This document shows, piece after piece, positions 26,452 through 34,780 of a stretch of 60,114 nucleotides of DNA. Position numbers and translations under genes: made by a program. This DNA is from JAFMDF01 sp039024375 (lineage in GTDB: Bacteria > Bacteroidota > Bacteroidia > Chitinophagales > Saprospiraceae): the NCBI GenBank assembly GCA_039024375.1, contig JBCCQK010000001.1:1-60114 (forward strand), given 5' to 3'. Every line of letters begins with the position of its first letter. The stretch's first letter is position 1. The notes below the pieces were generated by a model. That model was not told the origin of the DNA, did not search any database, and saw nothing but the letters and a program-made list of their open reading frames with translations.

Positions 26452-27688
26452 GGATAATTTATTAGAACAATCAGAAACAATTATTAGTCTAACCTCTACT
26501 AATTACATTAGAGGACTGATGAAGGCAATTGAATGGGATTACCGATTAATTGCAATTCGTGGCGCCCGTGGTATCGGAAAAACTACGTTAATCCGACAGC
26601 ATTTGAAGCAGACGGGTGCGCTAGCAAATGAAGCACTTTACGTTTCTTTGGACGATTTTTATTTTACGGAACATGGTCTTTTTGAATTAGCAAAGGCGTT
26701 TGTCAAAAAAGGAGGGCGTCGTCTTTATGTCGATGAGGTACACAAATACCAGTTTGGTAATTGGGCGAAAGAAATTAAGAATATTTATGATTTTTTACCA
26801 ACTTTACAGGTAGTATTTACTGGTTCTTCCATTTTACGGATACTCAATGAACAGGCAGACTTGAGTAGGCGTGCGCTAATATACGAAATGCAGGGACTTT
26901 CTTTTCGAGAATATTTAGAACTTACCTTAGGGAAAAAATTACCTGTCTTTGAATTATCAAATTTGCTAAGTAACCATACGGTACTAGCCAAACAAGTTAT
27001 CAATGAGCACCAGATAAAACCCTATGCTCATCTACAAGAATATTTAACATACGGCTACTATCCCTTTTTTTTAGAGAGCAAGAAGGCTTATTTGAGTAGA
27101 GTGAGAGAGATGCTGAAATTAGTTATTGAAATAGACCTCAACTATCTTCCTGAGTATAGCATCACAGACCATCATAAAATAAACCGTTTACTGTACGCAA
27201 TCACTACTTCTATTCCTTTCAAACCAAACATTAGCAAATTAAGTGGACGGATAGGTCTGAATAGAAACAGATTAACACAGTACATCTTTTTGCTAGAAAG
27301 ATGCAGATTACTAAATCTGTTGCACAGTGACCGAAGCGGTATTACCACATTACAAAAGCCTGATAAAATCTACTTAGAAAACACAAATATCATGTACGCA
27401 CTTGCTGCTAAAAACGTGCAGCGTGGAGCGATTAGAGAGACCTTTGTTTTAAATCATTTAAGATATGTACACCGAACGGAGACACCTTTTCCAAATCAAG
27501 TTTACTACCCATCTGTTGGTGATTTTTTGGTAGATAATATTGAAAACAGGTTCACTTTGGAAGTGGGAGGAAAAGGAAAAACCAATAAGCAAATCAAAGA
27601 CGTTGACAATGCTTACATCGTGGCGGACGACATTGAATTTGGTGTTCATAATAAAGTTCCCTTATGGCTTTTCGGTTTTTTGTACTAA
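26450..27688 (+). CDS. AAA-family ATPase with DUF4143 domain
   Basis: The 412-residue protein has Walker A GARGIGKTTL (G38 to K44), Walker B RRLYVDEVH (D95, E96), sensor-like VVFTGSS, a region FREYLELTLGKKLP and a C-terminal DUF4143-type part (NKPDKIYLENTNIMYAL, then RETFVLNHLR and FLVDNIENRFTLEVGGKGK), the last resembling a PD-(D/E)xK nuclease-like fold (E...D...ExGGKxK). Members are widespread, often mobile, and of unknown role. The gene ends only 4 bp from the convergent creatininase-family gene. Its start lies inside a perfect palindrome. Confidence 0.88.
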   Translation: MDNLLEQSETIISLTSTNYIRGLMKAIEWDYRLIAIRGARGIGKTTLIRQHLKQTGALANEALYVSLDDFYFTEHGLFELAKAFVKKGGRRLYVDEVHKYQFGNWAKEIKNIYDFLPTLQVVFTGSSILRILNEQADLSRRALIYEMQGLSFREYLELTLGKKLPVFELSNLLSNHTVLAKQVINEHQIKPYAHLQEYLTYGYYPFFLESKKAYLSRVREMLKLVIEIDLNYLPEYSITDHHKINRLLYAITTSIPFKPNISKLSGRIGLNRNRLTQYIFLLERCRLLNLLHSDRSGITTLQKPDKIYLENTNIMYALAAKNVQRGAIRETFVLNHLRYVHRTETPFPNQVYYPSVGDFLVDNIENRFTLEVGGKGKTNKQIKDVDNAYIVADDIEFGVHNKVPLWLFGFLY

Positions 27689-27692
27689 CCTT

Positions 27693-28460
27693 CTACTCGT
27701 AAAGGTCTCCATTAGCCGTCTTTGCCAAATCAATCAACAACTGGCCAATATTCTCGGCACAGGCTTGCAAATAGATAGCGCCTTTTTCCGCAGTAGCAGC
27801 GTAAGGATTACCGACGCCCGTATCTTTAGTCACCTCCGTCCACTTTCTCTGGGCGGTTACCCAACCTTCTTGAAAGGCTTTGATTTTAAACTTTTTGGCG
27901 GCCCCATCGCCAGCTTCTTCCAGTGGTCGTACCAAATCAGGAGTAACATGCAAAATAGCACTCGTTTCCATTTCCCCTGCGTGGTCACCCGGTTCGTCGA
28001 AATATTGGTGCCAATCGACGGCTTGAAACCAGTTGGCCCAACAGATGAACATATCGGGAAAATGGAAGGACATTTCCCGAATCATGTTCTTGAAGTTATT
28101 CCCACCGTGTCCGTTCAAGATAACTAGTTTATCAATGTTTGCTCTTACTAATACGTCAACCGTATCTTTTAAAATGGCCATTTGTGTGCTCGGGTTAACA
28201 TTCATACACAGCTTAACGTTTAACTGGCCCGTGTTAATACCAAAAGGAATGCAGGGTAAAACAATTATCTTAGTATCCGATTCCCAAGCTATTCTAGCCG
28301 CTTCGGCTGCCACAAAATCAACTTGATAATTGTCCGTAGCGTAGGGCAGATGATAATTATGGGCTTCGGTAGCGCCCCAAGGCAGGACGGCTACTTTATA
28401 ATCCGTGTTCTGAACAGTTTTCCAGTTCGTTTCTGCGAGGATATACGGTCTTGCGGTCAT
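27693..28460 (-). CDS. Creatininase-family amidohydrolase
   Basis: The 255-residue length and motifs are those of the creatininase/FapyGlo hydrolase family: LPWGATEAHNYHLPYATDNY near residues 27-46 (metal-binding E, H, D), ILNGHGGNNFKNMIRE in the middle, and GDHAGEMETSAILH (H, E ligands). These are cytoplasmic metal-dependent amide hydrolases acting on cyclic amides; true creatininases, riboflavin-related ArfB-like and mycofactocin enzymes share these motifs, so the substrate is open. It is convergent with the DUF4143 ATPase and has no operon partner. An inverted-repeat element lies just upstream. Confidence 0.85.
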   Translation of the reverse strand: MTARPYILAETNWKTVQNTDYKVAVLPWGATEAHNYHLPYATDNYQVDFVAAEAARIAWESDTKIIVLPCIPFGINTGQLNVKLCMNVNPSTQMAILKDTVDVLVRANIDKLVILNGHGGNNFKNMIREMSFHFPDMFICWANWFQAVDWHQYFDEPGDHAGEMETSAILHVTPDLVRPLEEAGDGAAKKFKIKAFQEGWVTAQRKWTEVTKDTGVGNPYAATAEKGAIYLQACAENIGQLLIDLAKTANGDLYE

Positions 28461-28501
28461 TTTTTGTTTATTTTACGGATTGATAGAAATTTAAAGTTAC
28501 A

Positions 28502-28678
28502 AATTAGGCGTGTACGAAGTCTTGATAATGCTTATTTTTTGACGCTGAAGAACGCTGTTTGAAGTTATGATTTGTTATATTTTTCGCTCTGACGTGTTCA
28601 ATTTACTGTGAAAAGAAGAAAACATAATCGAAGCAGCGTTCTTCAGCGTCGAAAATAAAACCACGCACACGCCTAATT
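28502..28678. repeat. 177-bp inverted-repeat element upstream of the creatininase gene
   Basis: Outer arms AATTAGGCGTGT (28502-28513) and ACACGCCTAATT (28667-28678) are perfect; inner arms GACGCTGAAGAACGCTG (28541-28557) and CAGCGTTCTTCAGCGTC (28634-28650) are also perfect, with partial matches between. There is no ORF. It occupies most of the 299-bp divergent gap between the creatininase and amidase genes and may contain or separate their promoters. Confidence 0.75.
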
Positions 28679-28759
28679 CAAAATCTAAAAATACGGATAA
28701 TCAGAACGCTAAAATTTGAAAGGGTACATTTTTTATAACCTACGAGTTTTTAATAAAAT

Positions 28760-30427
28760 ATGACATCATCACTCCGACAGACTTTCACATTCTTTACGCT
28801 GCTAATATGTTTATTTAGCATAGGCTGCCAAAGCTACAAGCATCCTAATTTTTCGAAAAAAGATGTAAAAAAAGCGCAAAAATTAACGGGCTTAGAGTTT
28901 GCCAAGAACGAAATTGATACGATGTATCGCTACTTGGGTAGAAATGCTTTGGGCTACGATTCTCTACGGAATTACGCCTTGGATAATGAAGTTTTTCCCG
29001 CCCTACTTTTCGACCCACATCCCGACGGTTTTGTACTACAAAAAAATCAAGAATCAATTGCTTGGGAGCTGCCCGAAGCAGTTTCCCTACCGACTAATAG
29101 AGAAGAGTTAGCCTTCTACACGATTTCTCAATTAGCTTACTTGCTCAAAAACCGACAAATTACGTCCGAAGAACTAACTCGATTATACCTCAATCGCATC
29201 AAAAAATACGACAATGTACTACTTTCCGTAACGACCATTACGGAAGAGCGGGCTATTGCGCAGGCGAAAGCAGCCGACCGAGAAATTGTGGCGGGGCAGT
29301 ATCGAGGGATGCTACACGGTATTCCCTACGGTGTAAAAGATTTGGTGGCAGTAGAAGGCTATAAAACAACTTGGGGTGCAGCACCTTACAAAAATCAACA
29401 AATCGACTACACGGCCAGTGTCATCGAAAAATTGGACAAAGCGGGAGCTATCTTAATTGCTAAATTGACTTCTGGTGCTTTAGCGAGAGGGGACGTTTGG
29501 TACGGCGGCCAGACCAAAAATCCTTGGGATATTCAACAGGGGGCGAGTGGTTCTTCGGCGGGGCCAGGCTCGGCAACGGCGGCGGGATTAGTTGCTTTTT
29601 CACTAGGCACAGAGACGTTAGGGTCTATCGTTTCGCCTTCTAATCGCTGCGGCTTAACCGGACTGCGACCAACTTACGGGAGAGTATCAAGACACGGCGT
29701 GATGAGTCTTGCTTGGTCGATGGATAAAGTAGGCCCAATGTGCCGAAGTGCCGAAGATTGTGCGATTGTTTTAGACGCCATTCACGGCACAGATGGAAAG
29801 GACAGAACGGTTAGAGATGCTACATTTGATTATCCCAAAGCGGTCAACCTGAGCGAGTTGCGCATCGCTTATTTGAAGGAAAACTTTGACCGAGATTCTT
29901 CTCAAATTGGTAAAAATAACCGAAAGGCCCTAGCCGCTTTCGAAGAAATGGGTGCACAATTAATACCCATTGAATTGCCCAAAAACTTTCCATTTTCTGC
30001 TTTCGATATCATTTTACGAGCGGAAGCGGGCGCTTTTTTTGACGATTTAGTGCGGTCGGGTGCGGTGGATGAAATGGTGCAACAAACTTATCGTTCGAGG
30101 GCCAATTCTTTGCGGCAAGCCAGATTTATTCCAGCGGTAGAATACTTGCAAGCCAATCGGCATCGTAAAGTACTAATTGAAGAAATGGCTACCATTTTTG
30201 AACAATACGATGTGATACTGACGCCCACTTTTGGTCGCCAGTTACTTATTACCAACTTGACGGGACATCCCGCTTTAGCACTACCGACGGGCTTAGACGA
30301 AAAAAATCATCCGACGAGTTTGACTTTATTGGGTGGTCTATACGAAGAAGGCTTGTTACTTCGAATAGGTCAGCAATTTCAAGAGCGCACATCATTTGAA
30401 GACCAACACCCACCCAACTTCAAATAA
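28760..30427 (+). CDS. Amidase-signature-family amidase, probable lipoprotein
   Basis: The 555-residue protein starts with a hydrophobic signal ending at FSIGC (Cys ~23), suggesting a lipoprotein. Amidase-signature residues are visible: Lys193 in GVKDLVAVEGY, cis-Ser265 in GASGSSAGPGSA and nucleophile Ser289 in GTETLGSIVSPS, with the usual 24-residue spacing between the serines. Downstream are GLRPTYGRVSRHGVM and the C-terminal LTGHPALALPTGLDE. It hydrolyses an amide with the Ser-Ser-Lys triad, presumably in the periplasm. A ~100-residue N-terminal extension precedes the catalytic domain. It is not a GatA, because it is exported and lacks GatB/C neighbours. Confidence 0.88.
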   Translation: MTSSLRQTFTFFTLLICLFSIGCQSYKHPNFSKKDVKKAQKLTGLEFAKNEIDTMYRYLGRNALGYDSLRNYALDNEVFPALLFDPHPDGFVLQKNQESIAWELPEAVSLPTNREELAFYTISQLAYLLKNRQITSEELTRLYLNRIKKYDNVLLSVTTITEERAIAQAKAADREIVAGQYRGMLHGIPYGVKDLVAVEGYKTTWGAAPYKNQQIDYTASVIEKLDKAGAILIAKLTSGALARGDVWYGGQTKNPWDIQQGASGSSAGPGSATAAGLVAFSLGTETLGSIVSPSNRCGLTGLRPTYGRVSRHGVMSLAWSMDKVGPMCRSAEDCAIVLDAIHGTDGKDRTVRDATFDYPKAVNLSELRIAYLKENFDRDSSQIGKNNRKALAAFEEMGAQLIPIELPKNFPFSAFDIILRAEAGAFFDDLVRSGAVDEMVQQTYRSRANSLRQARFIPAVEYLQANRHRKVLIEEMATIFEQYDVILTPTFGRQLLITNLTGHPALALPTGLDEKNHPTSLTLLGGLYEEGLLLRIGQQFQERTSFEDQHPPNFK

Positions 30428-30431
30428 AAAA

Positions 30432-30467
30432 CCGTAAGCAACTTTAAGGTGAGTTACTTACGGCTTT
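30432..30467. terminator. Bidirectional terminator between convergent genes
   Basis: CCGTAAGCAACT (30432-30443) pairs with AGTTACTTACGG (30452-30463), one mismatch, directly after the amidase stop. CTTTTAG follows on the plus strand, and a run of Ts (complement of 30426-30431) follows on the minus strand, so it can terminate both the amidase and the small gene at 30512-30742. Confidence 0.75.
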
Positions 30468-30511
30468 TAGCAATTTGCCCTCAATGGAGAGCGAAAATGA
30501 TTCGTTAAGTA

Positions 30512-30742
30512 TTACGCTTCTACGCAGTTAGTAGCACTGTACTTCAAGATGTTCTGCAGGGCATTATTAGTCGGCGCAAAAGTTACTTTTGGTAACTCCG
30601 AGTAGCCTTCCATCAATGATTGATAACTGTCAAAAAGAACCGTATCTACTAATAATGCTTCTTGGATTGCCAAGGTTTCTACCGCAGAAGTTTCTTTGTA
30701 AATAAACTTAACTAAATCGTTGTTCGTAAAGGTTTGCTTCAT
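30512..30742 (-). CDS. Small conserved Bacteroidota protein of unknown function
   Basis: The 76-residue protein (MKQTFTNNDLVKFIYKETSA...) is acidic, helical and has no TM segment. The layout (an N-terminal NDLVKFIYKETSAVETLAI helix, a central LFDSYQSLMEGYSELPKVTF, and a terminal NALQNILKYSA) resembles short proteins common in this phylum that look like the N-terminal helical part of non-zinc anti-sigma factors. I would not assign a function. It is flanked by a terminator on one side and a 309-bp gene-free gap (30743-31051), in which I see no structure, on the other. Confidence 0.6.
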   Translation of the reverse strand: MKQTFTNNDLVKFIYKETSAVETLAIQEALLVDTVLFDSYQSLMEGYSELPKVTFAPTNNALQNILKYSATNCVEA

Positions 30743-31051
30743 GAATAGAAGTTTAGTGATTAAATAAAGATTACGCCTACTAAACTAATTGGAATCATCA
30801 ATTATTGCATTGTTACAAAAAATTATTCGGATTTTCGGAGTAACGCCAATTTTTTATTTTTATTACGCTACGCTGATTATTTTGCAGTAGTCTCTTCTAA
30901 TAGGGGTAGATTTATGACACCATCTTAAGACCGAGTAGAGCAATTCTTAACGAGAATTTATTGCATTGCTAATAAGCTGTTAATGAGTAAATAACTTCCT
31001 CAGATTTTCTCCAGAAATGTCGATAATTGTAATTCACTAAATCGACGCCTC

Positions 31052-32182
31052 ATGAAAAAACGCTTATTTTATTTGATGTTAGCTTCTATATCTTATTCGC
31101 TTACTACTTGCCAACAGACAAAAACTGAATTTGGTGTAGCCGAAAAATACTTACCAACTCCCGAGCTATTACGCAATGGAATTGTCAATAAATACTACAC
31201 CCACGAGAAAAGAAAAAATAGCTACACCCCAATAACTAATGTGGAATATCGAGCCTATTTTGCAGGGGAATATCCCAATGAACTAAGGCACAATTACTAT
31301 AATCCTGCGATGGAAATAACAACCGCTAAAACTTTTAAATTCGAAGACGATAGTATGCTGCTTTACGACGAGCAGCGCTTCTTTATCGGGGATACGGTTG
31401 CGGCGGTTATTCAAAAGAACGTAGTTAGAGATTGGCAAAATAATACTGCTCAACTTGAAAAAACGGTCGAGCGAAGTTGGGGAAGTCAGCGGTGGGAAAC
31501 GCAACAGCAATCTAGTAGGGATACACTCATAGAGGGAAAGACCGCTAAAATTTTTGAGGGCACTACGCTTTACAGTCAAGTGAATCAAGGAAGTCAGTAT
31601 CAAAATCAATCCAAAATTAAGGAAATTTATGTTCAAGATATTGGTCTGTACAGCCTAGAGTTTAGGGATTCTCTACGTCAAATTAAAATGGAATTGGTCG
31701 CTCAGATTCCCTACGAAATTTTCCGAAAACAACAAAAGCACAGGCGAAAGCGGGTAGCCTACATTGACCCTAAAAAAGTAATGGACAAAAGCGGTGAATT
31801 CGAGTTATGTAAAACCAATAACTACATTTATGATTACTACAATGGCCAAGAAGAAGCCTATCATTATCGAGGTGGGAAAAAGGAAATGTGGAGCGTCATA
31901 AAAGAGCATTTGAACGAGGAGAAATTGGGCAACGAATCGGGCTATCTCACCTTTCGTTTTGTCGTAAATTGTAAAGGAAAAGCGGGTCATTACGTTACGG
32001 AACAAGCAGATTTAGATTTTCAAAAGAAGCAATTTTCTGATGAAACTGTGGCTCATTTATTTAAAATTACTCGACAACTTACAGCGTGGAATCCTACAAA
32101 AATTAATGGTGACTACGTGGATGCCTATTTTTATCTAACCTTTAAACTCCAAAACGGTGAAATCATTGACCTCTTACCTTAG
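31052..32182 (+). CDS. Hypothetical exported protein with TonB-C-like C-terminus
   Basis: The 376-residue protein has a signal peptide (MKKRLFYLMLASISYSLTTC) with a possible lipobox LTTC. The central part is beta-rich and not recognised. The last ~90 residues (LGNESGYLTFRFVVNCKGKA, ADLDFQKKQFSDETVAHLFK, then DAYFYLTFKLQNGEI) have the strand-helix-strand pattern of the C-terminal domain seen in TonB-like and periplasmic proteins of this phylum. It is presumably anchored in the envelope. The next lipoprotein ORF overlaps its end by 26 bp if the upstream ATG is used. Confidence 0.65.
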   Translation: MKKRLFYLMLASISYSLTTCQQTKTEFGVAEKYLPTPELLRNGIVNKYYTHEKRKNSYTPITNVEYRAYFAGEYPNELRHNYYNPAMEITTAKTFKFEDDSMLLYDEQRFFIGDTVAAVIQKNVVRDWQNNTAQLEKTVERSWGSQRWETQQQSSRDTLIEGKTAKIFEGTTLYSQVNQGSQYQNQSKIKEIYVQDIGLYSLEFRDSLRQIKMELVAQIPYEIFRKQQKHRRKRVAYIDPKKVMDKSGEFELCKTNNYIYDYYNGQEEAYHYRGGKKEMWSVIKEHLNEEKLGNESGYLTFRFVVNCKGKAGHYVTEQADLDFQKKQFSDETVAHLFKITRQLTAWNPTKINGDYVDAYFYLTFKLQNGEIIDLLP

Positions 32183-33113
32183 GAAAATTCAAAATTTAAT
32201 CCCGATAAAATCGGGACAAAATCTAAAAGTGTCAATATTATTGACCCGTTTTGGAAAACTGCTACTAATTATTTTTCACAAGTTTCCTAATTATTATTTA
32301 CTGTTTGGCTTTTTGTTTTTAATGGCTTGCCAAGATACGTCTACGCTGTATCAGAAAACGTTTACGGCTGAGGAGAAGAAACAGCTAGCTCTGCAAATGA
32401 GGCAGGGCATTGGCTATTACTATCAAGGTTCCGTTCCCGAAGTAATGCTTATCGAAGAGGGCTTATCGCTTGACCCTGATAATGTGGAATTGAATCGAGA
32501 AGTGGGTATTCCTTATTTGAAAAGAGGATTTGCCGCCGAATTTGAAAAATATTATCAGCGTACCATCAGCTTAGACCCCACAGAATGGATTGGTTGGCGA
32601 GGCTATTTGTATTTATATTTCTATCGAGATTACGAAAGGGCCATTGCCGATTTCGATGCAACGGACTCTTTAACGGTCGATTTTGTGGACTACCCCCAAG
32701 CGACTTCCGTGCATTTCATGCGAGCCATTGCTTACTTGAAACTAAAAAAGTACGATGAGGCGTTGCTGTATTTGGATATGCACTTAACCGAAGAGTTGAA
32801 AACGACGACTTTGGACTACATAGATGCTAAAACTTTTTTGTATCAAGCACTAGCTTACTACAAACAGGGGGCACTAGCAAAAGCGAGAGAATATTTAAAA
32901 ATAGGAACTGATAATGCGCCTTACAGCGCTGACTTATGGTACTGGACAGCCAAAATCGCTTTGGAACAAGGGCAACAGGAAATAGCAAGAGAGGCGCTGG
33001 AAAAAGGGCAAACGCAATTCCGAAAAGGGTACCAAAATCAACGCCCTTACGTGGAAGAGTTTTTTCAATTGTATCAATCCGATTTTGATGAGTTGCAGGC
33101 ACAGCTAAAATAG
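32157..33113 (+). CDS. TPR-repeat lipoprotein
   Basis: From the first ATG the protein has 318 residues. The lipobox FLMAC (Cys ~58) lies after a hydrophobic stretch that begins only at ~residue 35, so the real start may be the in-frame GTG at 32229, which leaves a signal peptide of normal length and avoids overlap with the preceding gene and its hairpin at 32200-32216. After the Cys come at least five TPR-like units (VMLIEEGLSLDPDNVELNRE, PTEWIGWRGYLYLYFYRDYE, DEALLYLDMHL..., AREYLKIGTDNAPYSADLWY). It is a membrane-anchored scaffold protein of unknown partner. Confidence 0.75.
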   Translation: MKSLTSYLRKIQNLIPIKSGQNLKVSILLTRFGKLLLIIFHKFPNYYLLFGFLFLMACQDTSTLYQKTFTAEEKKQLALQMRQGIGYYYQGSVPEVMLIEEGLSLDPDNVELNREVGIPYLKRGFAAEFEKYYQRTISLDPTEWIGWRGYLYLYFYRDYERAIADFDATDSLTVDFVDYPQATSVHFMRAIAYLKLKKYDEALLYLDMHLTEELKTTTLDYIDAKTFLYQALAYYKQGALAKAREYLKIGTDNAPYSADLWYWTAKIALEQGQQEIAREALEKGQTQFRKGYQNQRPYVEEFFQLYQSDFDELQAQLK

Positions 33114-33181
33114 ATAGCTCGTTCTTTTTCCCTTCCAATTAATGTAGTTGCCATAACTTTTATTTGAGATACTATTGTAGT

Positions 33182-33250
33182 GATAGTCGTCCAAAACTAC
33201 AAAAAAAATAGCGTTTTGGACGATTATCCATTTTGATAATCGTCCAAAAG
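33182..33250. repeat. Three alternating copies of a 16-bp motif
   Basis: GATAGTCGTCCAAAAC (33182-33197), its near-exact reverse complement GTTTTGGACGATTATC (33213-33228) and GATAATCGTCCAAAAG (33235-33250) follow one another. The middle copy can pair with either neighbour. It lies between the lipoprotein stop and the convergent sigma-factor stop, where it could act as a bidirectional terminator or a 3' structure. Confidence 0.65.
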
Positions 33251-33310
33251 TCGTTGTAGAATAACTTAGGCAACACAGAAAGTTAATGTTGAGCAGTAAA
33301 AAAGATGTAA

Positions 33311-33907
33311 CTAGAAGAGTTGGAAGTACGCAAAAATAAAGGTAAGTAATGCCGTTGGCAAATGCTCCGAAAGCGCTTTACGCAAGTTCTTAAGTGCTTT
33401 TGAAATTTGGTTTTCAACGGTTTTGATAGAAATATTTAACTGGTCAGCAATTTGTTGATAAGTCATTTCTTCGTAGCGGCTCAACACGAAGACCAAACGG
33501 CATTTTTCGGGTAAACTATCAATGGCTGCATCAATTTGCGCTTGCAGATTATCGGCGGCCAAATTTTGCAAAACGGAATTGCTTTTGCTAGCTAAATCTT
33601 CTTTGGGGGGCGCATTTCGGAAGTCAATTTTCTGGTCTCGAATGTAATTAAGGGCTTTGTTGAGGGCAGCTCGTTTGAGGTAAGCACGTAGAGAAGTATT
33701 GATGTTTATTTTTTCTCTTTTTTTCCACAACTCGTAGAAAACATCCTGTGCTAAATCTTCGGTAATCTGCGTATCGGGAATGATGCGGTAAACGCTTCGA
33801 CACAGAAAAGTATAGTATTTTCGGAAAATTAAGTCGATAGCCGCTTCCCCGTTTTGGGTAAGTTGAGTCAGTAATTCTTCGTCCGTATAATCGACTTTTT
33901 TTAACAA
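33311..33907 (-). CDS. ECF-type RNA polymerase sigma factor (Bacteroidota sigma-70 subgroup)
   Basis: The 198-residue protein shows region 2 (AIDLIFRKYYTFLCRSVYRI, ITEDLAQDVFYELWKKREKI, AYLKRAALNKALNYIR) and region 4 (AAIDSLPEKCRLVFVLSRYE, EMTYQQIADQLNISIKTVEN), the pattern of the Bacteroides-type ECF factors that often control polysaccharide-use or envelope genes through FecR anti-sigma partners. No FecR or SusC gene is adjacent here. The protein ends in an unusual hydrophobic tail (ALLTFIFAYFQLF), which may interact with the membrane. Confidence 0.9.
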   Translation of the reverse strand: MLKKVDYTDEELLTQLTQNGEAAIDLIFRKYYTFLCRSVYRIIPDTQITEDLAQDVFYELWKKREKININTSLRAYLKRAALNKALNYIRDQKIDFRNAPPKEDLASKSNSVLQNLAADNLQAQIDAAIDSLPEKCRLVFVLSRYEEMTYQQIADQLNISIKTVENQISKALKNLRKALSEHLPTALLTFIFAYFQLF

Positions 33908-33999
33908 AGAAGGGAAAGGTTTTGGAGGAAATGTAAAATCTAAAATTTTAAATTCAAAATTTAAAAGTAGCGGCAGTTACGATATATCATATTCAATAA

Positions 34000-34470
34000 T
34001 TACAAGCGAATCTTGTTCAAGCGAGCCATCTGTCGTTTGTTGTCTTTTTCTTTGATAGATTGACGCTTGTCGTGGGTTTTCTTACCTTGTCCTAAGGCAA
34101 TTTCCAACTTAATTAGGCCTCTATCGGAAAAATAGAGTCGATAGGGAACAATGGTCGAACCTCTTTCTTTTACCCGCTTTTGCAGCTTTTTGAGTTCTTG
34201 CTTTTTCAATAACAATTTTCGCTCGCGCCGAGCTTCGTGATTATTGTAAGTCCCATTTTTATACGGTGAAATATACATGCTCATGACGTACAGTTCGTCG
34301 TCTTTAAATCGGCAATACGCATCGCTTAGGTTGACACTGCCGCCCGTTCGAATCGACTTAATCTCCGTTCCTTGTAGCATGATACCCGCCTCGAAATTAG
34401 ACAAAAAAGTAAATTCGTAGGCGGCTCTTTTGTTCACGACTTCTCTGGTACTGGTCTTTTTATCTGCCAT
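34000..34470 (-). CDS. smpB: SsrA-binding protein SmpB
   Basis: The 156-residue length is normal. Hallmarks: NKRAAYEFTFLSNFEAGIML, then GTEIKSIRTGGSVNLSDAYC, YISPYKNGTYNNHEARRERK, LYFSDRGLIKLEIALGQGKK and the basic tail DKRQSIKEKDNKRQMARLNK. SmpB binds tmRNA and stalled ribosomes and is needed for trans-translation. The gene is monocistronic here, 92 bp from the downstream sigma factor on the same strand. The tmRNA gene is not in the window. Confidence 0.95.
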   Translation of the reverse strand: MADKKTSTREVVNKRAAYEFTFLSNFEAGIMLQGTEIKSIRTGGSVNLSDAYCRFKDDELYVMSMYISPYKNGTYNNHEARRERKLLLKKQELKKLQKRVKERGSTIVPYRLYFSDRGLIKLEIALGQGKKTHDKRQSIKEKDNKRQMARLNKIRL

Positions 34471-34602
34471 AGTTTTGCTATCAAATTATGTAACGATTTA
34501 GGTATTTGGCAAATTAGTGTGTTAGCGCATTGGGATAGCCTTGATTCATTTGATTAGTAGAAACCAAGGTGCCAACCGGCCAGTTACCTAATGTGCTAAG
34601 TA

Positions 34603-34764
34603 AGTACCTAACTATAAATAATCGTCATTTTTGAAGTGGCTATTTTTTCGTTATGCAAGGCAAAAATTCTTTGCATAGCCTAGCTACGGAAATAATTTTT
34701 AACGCAGCAAAACGGAAAAAGAGACCTTCATAAAATGTGTCGATTATTTGTGGTTAGGTACTTA
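34603..34764. repeat. ~160-bp foldback element (family B, copy 2)
   Basis: Terminal arms AAGTACCTAAC (34603-34613) and GTTAGGTACTT (34754-34764) are perfect, and the inward sequence stays complementary almost to the centre. The inner part (TATTTTTTCGTTATGCAAGG, then TTTGCATAGCCTAGCTACGG) has the same order of blocks as 23961-24101. No ORF. It lies in the gap between smpB and the downstream end of the GH3 fusion gene. Confidence 0.75.
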
Positions 34765-34780
34765 GTTATCAAATTATTAT

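Noticed and set aside
28760..30427. GatA subunit of Glu-tRNA amidotransferase
   Set aside because: The amidase motif is present, but the signal peptide and lipobox indicate export, and no gatB or gatC is adjacent.
23961..34764. CRISPR array or tandem repeat region
   Set aside because: The repeats seen are inverted foldbacks in single gaps, with no regular spacing of direct repeats and no cas genes.
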